Below, one piece after another: positions 36,586 to 45,081 of a DNA stretch of 64,000 nucleotides (position 1 is the first letter of the stretch; each line of letters starts with the position of its first letter). The notes under the pieces were generated by a model. The model saw nothing but the letters and a program-made list of their open reading frames with translations, had not been told where the DNA came from and searched no databases. Source of the DNA: Lentisphaera marina (GTDB lineage Bacteria > Verrucomicrobiota > Lentisphaeria > Lentisphaerales > Lentisphaeraceae); assembly GCF_028745505.1 (NCBI RefSeq), contig NZ_JAQZZL010000001.1, forward strand, positions 2,477,818 through 2,541,817, given 5' to 3'. The position numbers and the translations under genes were made by a program.

Positions 36586-38696
36586 TTTTGAATACGTTCC
36601 TTACCATTTTGATAGTTAAGAGCCAGTTTTTGGGCCTTGGCCACAATTGAACTCAAGTCTTTTTGACGATAAATCTTAAAATATTGCATGTCGCCATGAA
36701 ATTTAAGAGGAGAAATTTCTTTAGGATCAATTTTACCAGATGGATCAGCTCCTAAAGTCAAACCACCAATCCCCTTATGGACACCGTGAATCGGCCACAT
36801 CATTTGTTCTTTGGCAATGCGTTTTCCGTTGACCCAAAAGGAAATTTTGTTGTGGTATTGCTCCACATGAGCCACAAGGTGAACCCATTGATTCATAAAT
36901 GACTTTTGGGCATCGATAAATTGCATGCGAAACTTGTATTCCTTCATCATCAAACCGGGACAACCATCCTCAATGAATAACATTAGACCACGATAATCAT
37001 TGCCTTGTGCGCAAATCACCCCATCTGAACTGGGGCGCACTAGAGTCTCGATCACATAACTGCCCTTATCAGGCGTTACTTCTTTATGCCAGGAAAAACT
37101 GACTGATGTATCATCGCCAAAACGCAAAGCCTTAGCATTTAAGCCATCGACAATTTGGCCATTATTGATTTTGACTTTGTTAGCAATAACTGACTGATCT
37201 TTTGAATTTAAGCCCTGCTTAAACTCAAGGTCACAAATTAGGCCTTCCTGCACTCCCCATTGGGGTTCTGGCCGAGGCCTAGGAACGATTTTCTTGTACT
37301 TGGTCTCTTTCTTTAATTCTTCTATCTTTTGTTCCATAGCTTTAACAATCTCCGCATGTTCAGGAGATGTAGCTAAATTCCTCATTTCATGGGGATCATT
37401 TTCTAAATCATAGAGTTCGTTCACATCATCTATATCGGGATAAGTCGTGTAGACATAACGATCCGTACGAACTGCAACAATGCGCGGCAATGTGGGAATT
37501 AGATCGCGCCAGTAAGTAAATAGGTAAGCATCTCGCCAAGGCGTTTTTTTACTCTTATCAAAAAGGGGCATACAGGATTCACCCTGCATAATTTCAGGTG
37601 CTTTCACTCCGGCAATATCGAGAATTGTTGGCGCCACATCAATATTGAGCACCATTTGATCAAGGGTAGAATCTGCCGGTATTTTTGCGGGATAACGCAT
37701 AATTAGCGGGATGCGCATGGACTCATTATAATGGACTCGTTTATCACCTCGTTGGTGCTCACCGAGAAGGTAACCATTATCACCAGCAAAAATAATGACT
37801 GTATTATCTAATATCTTCTTGTTCTCAAGAAGTGCATAAATTTTTCCAATCCCCTCATCAACTGCAGCAATAGCACGGAGATAATCTTTAGTGTGGGGGT
37901 GTGAGCCATTTTCTTTGGTGTAAGGACGAGGGGTCTTAACTGCAGGAGTTTCGTGAGTATTATTAAATCTAAGACGATATAGGGTTTCCGGAGGAAGACT
38001 TACCCGCTGCCATTTGGGTTTATCTTTCAAATTGTCAAAAAAACTATCTTTTTTGGGGACCGTTTCGCCTTTGTACAAAGAAGAATGACGTTTAGCAGGA
38101 GTGAAAGGCTGATGCACCGCTTTGTGTGAAAGGTAAACGCAAAAAGGCTTATCAGAATTCTTGTCAATAAACTCAAGTGCGTAATTAGTGAGTTCATCGG
38201 TGATATAACCAGGGTTCTCAACTATCCTGCCATCAATGTTTAACTTATTTCCGTTATAGTGCCCCTGCCCTGAAAAGGAAATCCAGTGATCAAAACCTCT
38301 GCGAGGTTTATTACTGTGATCCAAATGCCACTTACCGAAAAAAGCTGTCTTATAGCCTGCTCGCTGAAGTAAAAGCGGAAATGACGGAGTCTTATTTTGA
38401 TTAAATTCGCGTCCTTCCACATTGGTGCACACCCCATTGACTTGCGGGTAAGTGCCAGTCAAAAATCCCGCTCGTGCAGGTGCACACATAGAAAGAGTTA
38501 CAAAGCTATTTTTAAAATGCACACCCTCATTGCGAATACGATCAATATTTGGAGTTTTTAAAAAGGGGTAATGCCCCATAAATCCCATGGCATCGTATTT
38601 TTGATCATCAGTCAAAATAAAAATAATGTTGGGGCCTTTGTCTGCCGCCAGCATGGTGTTTGCGAAAAGCGCTAAAATTATAAATAAATACTTCAT
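36582..38696 (-). CDS. Type I sulfatase with C-terminal LamG domain (operon gene 2)
   Basis: The protein has 704 residues with a signal peptide (YLFIILALFANTMLAA). The metal site is TDDQKYD at 29-35. The signature is CAPAR at Cys71. GKWHLDHS and AGDNGYL are present. The catalytic part is an iduronate-2-sulfatase-like type and ends near 485. Residues about 490-700 are a LamG-like lectin (SYVIETLVRPSSDGVICAQG, KISFWVNGKRIAKEQ, GDMQYFKIYRQ). It starts 2 bp after the mutarotase stop and leads the sulfatase run. Confidence 0.92.
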   Translation of the reverse strand: MKYLFIILALFANTMLAADKGPNIIFILTDDQKYDAMGFMGHYPFLKTPNIDRIRNEGVHFKNSFVTLSMCAPARAGFLTGTYPQVNGVCTNVEGREFNQNKTPSFPLLLQRAGYKTAFFGKWHLDHSNKPRRGFDHWISFSGQGHYNGNKLNIDGRIVENPGYITDELTNYALEFIDKNSDKPFCVYLSHKAVHQPFTPAKRHSSLYKGETVPKKDSFFDNLKDKPKWQRVSLPPETLYRLRFNNTHETPAVKTPRPYTKENGSHPHTKDYLRAIAAVDEGIGKIYALLENKKILDNTVIIFAGDNGYLLGEHQRGDKRVHYNESMRIPLIMRYPAKIPADSTLDQMVLNIDVAPTILDIAGVKAPEIMQGESCMPLFDKSKKTPWRDAYLFTYWRDLIPTLPRIVAVRTDRYVYTTYPDIDDVNELYDLENDPHEMRNLATSPEHAEIVKAMEQKIEELKKETKYKKIVPRPRPEPQWGVQEGLICDLEFKQGLNSKDQSVIANKVKINNGQIVDGLNAKALRFGDDTSVSFSWHKEVTPDKGSYVIETLVRPSSDGVICAQGNDYRGLMLFIEDGCPGLMMKEYKFRMQFIDAQKSFMNQWVHLVAHVEQYHNKISFWVNGKRIAKEQMMWPIHGVHKGIGGLTLGADPSGKIDPKEISPLKFHGDMQYFKIYRQKDLSSIVAKAQKLALNYQNGKERIQK

Positions 38697-38698
38697 GA

Positions 38699-39013
38699 TT
38701 AGTCCATGTAAAAAACTTCTTGAAGAGTGACTTCCACAGGGGAATGATCAGCCTTAGTTTCCATAATATCTTGCATATAAGCCCACCATTTTTTTACAAT
38801 TTCTTGGTCGGGTATAGAATCTGCACTATGATTCTCTTTCAGTTTTAAAGACGCAAACAAAATATGGGTCTCTTGATCTAAATAGATCACATAATCATAC
38901 ACCCCTAATTCTGTAAGTTTTTGTTTTAAATCAGGCCAAATTTCGTCATGGCGCTTTTTATACTCCACTTCAAAACCCGGAGTTAACTTCATTTTTAAGC
39001 CGACTCTCGTCAT
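38699..39013 (-). CDS. rhaM: L-rhamnose mutarotase, first gene of the sulfatase operon
   Basis: The ATG at 39013, with aaaggtg seven bases upstream, gives 104 residues, the normal length of this family; a longer reading from a TTG at 39031 is not needed. Key residues fit: His22 in YKKRHDEIW is the catalytic His, and YDYVIYLDQETHILFA and KWWAYMQDIM carry the Tyr and Trp of the sugar pocket. The enzyme interconverts the anomers of L-rhamnose. It is separated from the rest of the rhamnose pathway by 20 kb and instead heads five sulfatase genes, so the polymer attacked by this operon should contain rhamnose. Confidence 0.93.
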   Translation of the reverse strand: MTRVGLKMKLTPGFEVEYKKRHDEIWPDLKQKLTELGVYDYVIYLDQETHILFASLKLKENHSADSIPDQEIVKKWWAYMQDIMETKADHSPVEVTLQEVFYMD

Positions 39014-39036
39014 AAATTTCACCTTTATCAAGTTAT

Positions 39037-39076
39037 ACTTGATTAAATGATATAATGATATTTCATTTAATCAAGT
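39037..39076. promoter_or_regulatory. Operator-like palindrome before rhaM-sulfatase operon
   Basis: A perfect 14-bp inverted repeat (acttgattaaatga, 39037-39050, and its complement, 39063-39076) surrounds two perfect tandem copies of AATGATAT at 39046-39061. It lies 24 bp upstream of the rhaM start. The regulator encoded next door (GntR, 39434-40540) is the best candidate to bind. Similar TTGATTTAAT...ATTAATTCAA arms lie before the regulator's own gene at 40559-40584. Confidence 0.65.
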
Positions 39077-39155
39077 GTTTTTGTATCTTTTATAGTAACT
39101 AAGCAACTTAAAAAGTTCGGCTAGCTCGCGAATTAGGCGACCTTATCTATAGCAA

Positions 39156-39183
39156 AAAAACGACTCAAAGATGAGTCGTTTTT
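39156..39183 (-). terminator. Terminator after GntR regulator
   Basis: A 12-bp perfect stem aaaaacgactca/tgagtcgttttt with loop aaga runs from 39156 to 39183; on the minus strand it is followed by a T run from 39160 to 39154. It lies 250 bp downstream of the regulator stop and upstream of the rhaM promoter, so it insulates the two units. Confidence 0.85.
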
Positions 39184-39433
39184 CATGTAAAGCTAGATGG
39201 ATATTACTAAATGATGTTTTTTGACAAGCATATAATTCAACCACTATAAGCAACTATGCTAAATATATTTTAGCATCAAGACTTTATACATTACTGAAGA
39301 GTCAGTAGTCAGGGCTGCTGAATTAAGCATAAATATTCAAACTTAAGTTTGAGCTACAAGCTATTCCTGTAGGTAGTTCACAACTTATCGTGTACAGTTT
39401 GATTTTCGATAAAGCTTAATTCATAGACATTGA
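39184..39433. repeat. Intergenic region with dispersed repeat copy B
   Basis: The stretch holds a hairpin atgctaaa-N5-tttagcat (39256-39276) and the second copy of the dispersed repeat (39315-39437), matching 27064-27175 over gaattaag, ata-ata-attcaaact and agttcac-a-ttatcgtgta. No gene is seen. Confidence 0.55.
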
Positions 39434-40540
39434 TTAGTTGGCCCAAAACTTGGGGCGAATTTTTATATGTCCCGGCTCATAATTGGCGGGGTGATCTTCC
39501 ATGAGTAATTCACTGGCGACCTGGCCCATTTCTTTACCGGGGATTTGGATCCAGGCGCTGGCCGCAAAGGGTGGTTCAGCAACCTCAAAAAGCGAAGCAA
39601 TGGAGTCTTTGACTTCAAACTTGAGATCATCTATCTCGGACATGACTTTATGAACACGTACAGCTGAAGGGCCGTTATCCACTACGAAACCGGTAATTTC
39701 CGGGTGCTTTTTCATGAGCATTCGAACATCAGCTTCCACTCTGTCCTGCCAGTCCTTACTTTCAATAATATGAACATCCACAAAGCATTCATGATCGACC
39801 TTTAAACCGGCTTTTTCCATCGCTATTTTATAACCATCGTAGCGGGCCTCATTTGTCGGCAGGTGAGTTGCCCCGACAAAGGCAATTTTTTCATGCCCCT
39901 GCTGAATCAACTTATTAGTGAGCATTTCAGTAGCTTTTTCATTATCCAAAGAAATCAGGCGGCTTTCAAATCCGGGTGGGCAAATATCGGCAAAGAGCAC
40001 AAAAGTGCCTTCTTCAATATAGCGATTGATCCAGTCACTCACCTTGCGGCAATGAGATTCAGAAATAATGACTAAGGGAGATGTGAAATAAACCAAGGAC
40101 TCTAAACGCTGACGAGCTAAAGAACGAAGAAGAGTGAGTTCACGATCGGGCTTACTATGAGTAAAATTAATACTCACTAATTTACCTTCATTCATCATGC
40201 TATTTTCTAATTCAATGAGCAAGTCAGTGTGGAAATCTGAAAAAATCTCAGGAGTAAATAAACCGATGAGGCCACTTTGAATCTTGGGACTACTCATCGC
40301 TTTAGGGTTTTCTAAGAAGGTCCCCAAACGACGACGGCAACTGACCACTCCTTGAGCTTCCAGCTGCTTCATAGAGCGCTGAACTGTAAGAATAGAAACT
40401 CCCAGTTCTTCGACGAGCTCACGATTAGTTGGGAGCTTATCGCCTTTTTTCAAAGTCCCATCTTTGATCTTTTGCGAGATGTGACGCAAAACCTGATGAG
40501 AAAGATTAACTTTACCTTGTGTGATTGATTCAGCTGGCAT
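39434..40540 (-). CDS. GntR-HTH/LacI-sensor transcriptional regulator
   Basis: The start at ATG 40540 is backed by aggagtg eight bases upstream and gives 368 residues; the GTG at 40549 is less likely. Residues about 8-72 are a GntR winged helix (HISQKIKDGTLKKGDKLPTN, ELVEELGVSILTVQRSMKQLEAQG). The remainder is a periplasmic-binding-protein-like sensor as in LacI and AraR regulators (SGLIGLFTPEIF, HEKIAFVGATHLPTNEARYDG, EITGFVVDN). It sits between the mutarotase/sulfatase operon and the symporter operon and is the natural controller of the tandem TGATAT sites nearby. Whether the sugar signal is rhamnose is unknown. Confidence 0.9.
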   Translation of the reverse strand: MPAESITQGKVNLSHQVLRHISQKIKDGTLKKGDKLPTNRELVEELGVSILTVQRSMKQLEAQGVVSCRRRLGTFLENPKAMSSPKIQSGLIGLFTPEIFSDFHTDLLIELENSMMNEGKLVSINFTHSKPDRELTLLRSLARQRLESLVYFTSPLVIISESHCRKVSDWINRYIEEGTFVLFADICPPGFESRLISLDNEKATEMLTNKLIQQGHEKIAFVGATHLPTNEARYDGYKIAMEKAGLKVDHECFVDVHIIESKDWQDRVEADVRMLMKKHPEITGFVVDNGPSAVRVHKVMSEIDDLKFEVKDSIASLFEVAEPPFAASAWIQIPGKEMGQVASELLMEDHPANYEPGHIKIRPKFWAN

Positions 40541-40558
40541 GTACAACACTCCTAAATA

Positions 40559-40584
40559 TTTGATTTAATTATACATTAATTCAA
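40559..40584. promoter_or_regulatory. Near-palindrome before the GntR gene
   Basis: TTGATTTAAT-N5-ATTAATTCAA lies about 20-45 bp upstream of the regulator's ATG and resembles the outer arms of the rhaM palindrome. It may be an autoregulatory site. The match is to the arms only, not to the tandem AATGATAT core. Confidence 0.4.
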
Positions 40585-40606
40585 GAGATTGTTTTTTCTA
40601 GACTTG

Positions 40607-42118
40607 CTAGTCCAAGGCCACGATATCAAACTGTATAACTTCGGTTTTAACTTTTAAAGGACCATGATTTTCGAAAATTAAGAAGGCCCATTCCACTCCG
40701 TGCTCTTCGGGGGCAGCCGTTTCATTACCTTCAAAACCTAGCCAGTTCTTCACCCAGTAGCCACGTTGGCCTGGGAAGTATTTCCCTTTAAGAGACTGAC
40801 GATAAAATTTAGTAATATCAATCTCCCCTTCAAAAATGGTGCGCTCTAAGGATGGTGCATCCATCTCAATATAATTATCCTTAGACTTCCAAGCTGAACC
40901 TTCACCAAATTGCAAGTCCTCATCATTGAGTACATTTATAGGAGCACGCCACCAAGCGCTATTTCCCGAGCACGCCCCATCTCGAACTTGTTTATTAAAT
41001 TTCATATTTGCAGTGGAATACACCCCTAGGTGTCCATGTTTACTCCCGTCATTCTTTGGATGGACCCAAACATTTTCCTGATTGTAAGAAGCCAACATGA
41101 ACTCCGCTAAGCGGTAACGATCGCCACGTTCGCGCATATTAAACCCAACCACAAGTTGAAAATTAACGGGGTCTAAGCGGGTCCGCATATAGCGAGAAGC
41201 TAATTTCTCCTGTAAATATTCTAATTTGCGTCCGTTAGGAGCAGTCTCTCCATTAACAGCATACTTAAAAACATTCTCGCGCATTTGTTTAATCAAACCT
41301 GCCTGACCTTCTTGCAGGTAGTCATAGATCGTCCATTCCTTCAACTCATCACGACCATCTTCAACCGTTAAAGCTACTTTGTACTTAAGGACTAAGCGAC
41401 GATTAGTCTTTTTTTCCTGTCGATTTTCCTGCATGATTGTTTTTGACAACTCCCATCCCTGCGGATCGGAATGTAAACGCATTGCCCAAGAGGCTTGCTC
41501 GCGGTGATGAACTTCATTAATCGGACAAATCCAGCGCAGAGGATTCACGCGATTATCACCGATAAAAGTGATTTTATCTTTTTCCGCAATGGTCACATAA
41601 CCATTGGTTTTTTGCAAAAGCTCCTTGGTCACAGCACTTGGTGATTTGACTACAGGATCGACTAAATCACCTTTGTAGGGATTTGTTTTACGCGCATTCG
41701 GAACGAGAAAGTCATCCTTGCCACGTTTGTCTTTCATCCATTCAATAAACTTCGACTGATAAATCTCATAAGGTGTACTAAAGCAAGTCACGACTACATT
41801 ATCATTTGCTGGCTTAGGATGTTTGGGGTGATGATAAAAAAGTGGAAAGCGGTAGTCTTTTACCCAATCGCTAAACTCACGACGCAGCTCTTTGCTATCT
41901 CCGCAAAAAGCATCCATCACAGCACTAAAAGGCTGTAATTTACCCATGCCTTGCTTTTCTTTAGATAAGTAATCGTTATCTTTGAACCATTGCACCTCGA
42001 CGGAAACTTTTGGTTCTTCACTTTTAGCGGGCGACCATTTTAAAACCGATCTTTCAGAACTAGCCTGCAAACTTGTAATAGTTAAAACCAGGCCAATAAA
42101 ATATTTTTTAAGCTTCAT
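40607..42118 (-). CDS. Secreted protein of unknown function, coupled to symporter
   Basis: The protein has 503 residues with a signal peptide (YFIGLVLTITSLQASS). No family was recognised. It contains three Cys in the mature part and many aromatic residues, with segments such as WICPINEVHHREQASWAMRL, MRTRLDPVNFQLVVGFNMRE and KGKYFPGQRGYWVKNWLGFEG; the C-terminus is a strand-rich block ending KTEVIQFDIVALD. The start overlaps the end of the symporter gene by eleven bases, so they are co-translated. In this setting a glycan-binding or polysaccharide-lyase-like role is plausible, but nothing in the sequence proves it. Confidence 0.7.
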   Translation of the reverse strand: MKLKKYFIGLVLTITSLQASSERSVLKWSPAKSEEPKVSVEVQWFKDNDYLSKEKQGMGKLQPFSAVMDAFCGDSKELRREFSDWVKDYRFPLFYHHPKHPKPANDNVVVTCFSTPYEIYQSKFIEWMKDKRGKDDFLVPNARKTNPYKGDLVDPVVKSPSAVTKELLQKTNGYVTIAEKDKITFIGDNRVNPLRWICPINEVHHREQASWAMRLHSDPQGWELSKTIMQENRQEKKTNRRLVLKYKVALTVEDGRDELKEWTIYDYLQEGQAGLIKQMRENVFKYAVNGETAPNGRKLEYLQEKLASRYMRTRLDPVNFQLVVGFNMRERGDRYRLAEFMLASYNQENVWVHPKNDGSKHGHLGVYSTANMKFNKQVRDGACSGNSAWWRAPINVLNDEDLQFGEGSAWKSKDNYIEMDAPSLERTIFEGEIDITKFYRQSLKGKYFPGQRGYWVKNWLGFEGNETAAPEEHGVEWAFLIFENHGPLKVKTEVIQFDIVALD

Positions 42119-43526
42119 TTACAGTTCCTTCATTCACTTGGTCGTTCACTTCTTGACTGTCTTTTTTGCGCTGATCAAGAATTCTACGCGTTTCTTCTGC
42201 TTTTTGTCTCGTTATAGGGAACATAAACATAAGTCCAAGTGCCGTCAATAAACCTATAGCCTGAAGTGAAACAAAAATCACTTTCATTCTATAGCCCACT
42301 TCTGGAGAAGTTGTCTCGGCACTAGCATCGAAGCCAGATAACTGTAAAACATAACCCGAGAATACTGCCGTCAAGGCTAAGGCTAACTTACAGACAAAGC
42401 CCGATGCCGAACTGTAAATCCCCTCCTGCCTTAAGCCACTACGAAGCTCGTCGTCATCAATCACATCGCCAATCAAGGAACTAATCAGCAACCAACAACT
42501 CTGTACACCCATGCCCAGAATTACGCCCGAAACTAATTGTAGGTAAGGCATAGCTGGGGTTAGTGTAAACCAAGAAACCCCCGTTCCAAAGAGTGCCGTA
42601 ACTAGGGCGATAATCATCGCCCTCTTCTTGCCTGTTTTTTCAGATACTTTCTTAATCACTAACATGCCTATAAATGCCGCGGCAATCATTGCTGTCCCTG
42701 CCACACCGGAAAGGGTTGCAGCTGTATCTTTATCGCCATTAAAAATATAATAAATATTGATATAGAGGGTGAGTGCACCGCAAGAAAAGAGTGTCGTCAC
42801 AATAATAAGATATGAACTCATGAGAGTGAGAAAGGCCTTGTTCTTAATCAAATAGCCAAGAGATTTAATTAAGTTAGTCTTCTTTTGCTCTACGACCACA
42901 TTTTCTTCACGAGAAAAAATTGCCGGAATAATCCCCACTAAGAGAACAATAGCGGCAATGACATAACTCACTACTTTGATCCCTTCTGCTTCTGTTTCAC
43001 CACTCATAAGGACGAGTTTATAAAGCCATTGGGTGGTCACTCCTGCGGCAGTCGCAAAATAGAAGCGCCAGGCAAATATTCGAGTCCGCTCATCGTAATC
43101 CGAGCTTAATTCATAGCCCAAGGCTGTATAGGGAACATTAAAGATTGTATAAAATATTGAATGTAAACACATGGCAATGACAAAATAAGTAAGAATAGTA
43201 TTTTCCGAGCCCGCTGGTGCCATCCAGATAAAGGGAAATAACAAGGCACAAAGTAGCGCTCCAGCAAAAATATACTGACGACGACGACCAAAACGACTAC
43301 GAGTATTATCAGATATAGTCCCCATTAAGGGATCGGTTATCGCGTCAATAACTCTTGGCACTGCCAGAGCCCAACCTAACAAGACCGCATCGACTCCCAA
43401 GCCAATATTGTAAATCGGCATAACTAAAGTGGTCACCCCAAAACTCAAAAAGGTATCCGCCAAACCAGCAGAACCATAGAGTGCTAATTTACTGGTTTTT
43501 AAACGTTTGATTTCATGTGTCGACAT
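42108..43526 (-). CDS. GPH-family sugar:cation symporter (MFS)
   Basis: The protein has 472 residues with about twelve membrane helices. The first cytoplasmic loop has the GPH pattern (RVIDAITDPLMGTISDNTRSRFGRRRQYI in two parts), with Asp and Arg residues of the melibiose/glycoside-pentoside-hexuronide symporters. The C-terminal tail is charged and Gln/Asp-rich. It should bring oligosaccharides or sugars released by the secreted enzymes into the cell. It starts 57 bp downstream of a tandem operator site at 43583-43598 and leads a two-gene unit with the unknown secreted protein. Confidence 0.9.
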   Translation of the reverse strand: MSTHEIKRLKTSKLALYGSAGLADTFLSFGVTTLVMPIYNIGLGVDAVLLGWALAVPRVIDAITDPLMGTISDNTRSRFGRRRQYIFAGALLCALLFPFIWMAPAGSENTILTYFVIAMCLHSIFYTIFNVPYTALGYELSSDYDERTRIFAWRFYFATAAGVTTQWLYKLVLMSGETEAEGIKVVSYVIAAIVLLVGIIPAIFSREENVVVEQKKTNLIKSLGYLIKNKAFLTLMSSYLIIVTTLFSCGALTLYINIYYIFNGDKDTAATLSGVAGTAMIAAAFIGMLVIKKVSEKTGKKRAMIIALVTALFGTGVSWFTLTPAMPYLQLVSGVILGMGVQSCWLLISSLIGDVIDDDELRSGLRQEGIYSSASGFVCKLALALTAVFSGYVLQLSGFDASAETTSPEVGYRMKVIFVSLQAIGLLTALGLMFMFPITRQKAEETRRILDQRKKDSQEVNDQVNEGTVNEA

Positions 43527-43582
43527 TTTGTCTCCATCTTAAATTTATATTATATAAGTTATAATTGCCTTTCTTTTGTGAT

Positions 43583-43598
43583 ATATCAATATGTCATT
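43583..43598 (-). promoter_or_regulatory. Candidate tandem operator before the GPH symporter
   Basis: On the minus strand, AATGACAT and ATTGATAT lie head to tail, 57 bp upstream of the symporter ATG. One base departs from the consensus in the first unit. Confidence 0.5.
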
Positions 43599-43628
43599 TA
43601 ATTATTTTTATGCTTTATTCTAAATAAT

Positions 43629-44957
43629 TTATTTTGCACTCGTTTCGGGAAAATTTTTCTCAATTTGCTTGAGGTACTCATAACCATACTTCACATCGGG
43701 TTCTAAATAAGCATCTTCGTAGAATTCATTCCATATTCCCACAGTAATAAATTTACGACCGTTATTTTTTTCTACACTCTCGCGTGCCAATTTTAAAGAT
43801 TCACCATAAAGCTTTGGTGTACCACCGTGATAGTAAAGCATATGACCTTGGGGGCCCCAATGTCTAAAATCTTCACGGGTCGTCACCGTTGGTACAAAAC
43901 CGTCTCCCCAGACTTTGTACATCTTGTTCCAATGGTCAATCATTGAGGGCATGAGGTGAGTTTTATAATCCGCTTCCCAAACTTCACCGCGCCTTGTTCT
44001 TATTTGTTCTTTACCCTTTACTTTAATTTTTTGTTTATAAACTATGGGGTAACGCTTCTCCAAATCTGGTCGAGCATGAGTTATATAATTAAAAGAACCA
44101 TCAAAACCAATATCTCTAAAACCCTTTGAGTACTTAGGTAAAATATCACCTAAGCTCAAAAAGATTTCATGACCATAAGTACGCGCAATGGCTCTTTGCT
44201 TTTTTATCCATTTCTTTAAGTTCTCCATCTTCACGTCTGAGTCGCCTTCTCCTCCATGTTCCTCTCTTAAGAGAGCTGGTGCATGAATGATAATTAAGGG
44301 CTTACCATCCACCTTATAATAATTGGGCTGATTGAGAAAGTTCTCACAGGCATATTCCATAGTTCCTTCCGGAATCCAAGCGTGACCATGATTTGTCCAC
44401 ATACACACAAAGTCAATCTTTTTAGCATAAGGATTCGTTTTTACCGGCGCACCACCTGTTTGATCTTTACGTAGAAAGCCTACTTCAATTGAAGCGTTAA
44501 TGTGACGATGACGGGGTGAGTTATCAAACTTTTCTTTTGACTCAGAGGGGTACCAATCAAACATCACTAAGTTTATTCCTGCCTCACGCATCCATTTAAT
44601 TTGCCAATCCATAACTCGCGGATCAGACAAACGGTAATAACTTATGCCATTATAGCGAACTTCCGGATCTTGTGAATCATAGAGTAGAGGCAAACGCAAA
44701 GCTTTACCATTGGCTAACTCAGGCCAGTGCTTACCTCCTGGATTCCACGCTGGAAAATTCCATGCCGCTACAGTCCAATCTGACTTTGCCTTGTCTGCAA
44801 TCTTACCTGCCTGCTTTTTTGATACATCGATTCTTCTAAGGGGTACATTGATTATTGATCCATCTTTATCGAGCCAGGGTTGATCCGAAGAAAACTCAAT
44901 TTCCTTAGCCATGAGAGATAGATTTAAGATAAGAAACAATAAAAAATAACGCACCAC
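43629..44957 (-). CDS. Secreted GH99-like (WbsX-type) glycoside hydrolase
   Basis: The protein has 442 residues with a signal peptide (YFLLFLILNLSLMA). The body is a TIM barrel of the WbsX/GH99-like group: AAWNFPAWNPGGKHWPE, MREAGINLVMFDWYPS, VDGKPLIIIHAPALL, IGFDGSFNYITHARPD and ITVGIWNEFYEDAYLEP, the last giving the acidic catalytic pair region (WNEFYE). GH99 enzymes are endo-alpha-mannosidases or mannanases; WbsX-like relatives include unassigned hydrolases. It is divergent from a cytoplasmic relative, sharing 124 bp of promoter DNA. Confidence 0.82.
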   Translation of the reverse strand: MVRYFLLFLILNLSLMAKEIEFSSDQPWLDKDGSIINVPLRRIDVSKKQAGKIADKAKSDWTVAAWNFPAWNPGGKHWPELANGKALRLPLLYDSQDPEVRYNGISYYRLSDPRVMDWQIKWMREAGINLVMFDWYPSESKEKFDNSPRHRHINASIEVGFLRKDQTGGAPVKTNPYAKKIDFVCMWTNHGHAWIPEGTMEYACENFLNQPNYYKVDGKPLIIIHAPALLREEHGGEGDSDVKMENLKKWIKKQRAIARTYGHEIFLSLGDILPKYSKGFRDIGFDGSFNYITHARPDLEKRYPIVYKQKIKVKGKEQIRTRRGEVWEADYKTHLMPSMIDHWNKMYKVWGDGFVPTVTTREDFRHWGPQGHMLYYHGGTPKLYGESLKLARESVEKNNGRKFITVGIWNEFYEDAYLEPDVKYGYEYLKQIEKNFPETSAK

Positions 44958-45022
44958 TGACTCCTTTTTATTTTGATTGATTTTGTATTTTTAAAATAAA
45001 ACATTTCATTTTTCGTTGACTT

Positions 45023-45038
45023 AATGATATATTGATAT
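45023..45038 (+). promoter_or_regulatory. Candidate tandem operator between divergent GH99-like genes
   Basis: AATGATAT and ATTGATAT lie head to tail in the 124-bp divergent region, 44 bp before the plus-strand ATG and 66 bp before the minus-strand one. A further half unit ATTGATAT lies at 45051-45058. Confidence 0.55.
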
Positions 45039-45081
45039 AATTATATGGCAATTGATATTTTAATTTATTTAAGGAAATAAC

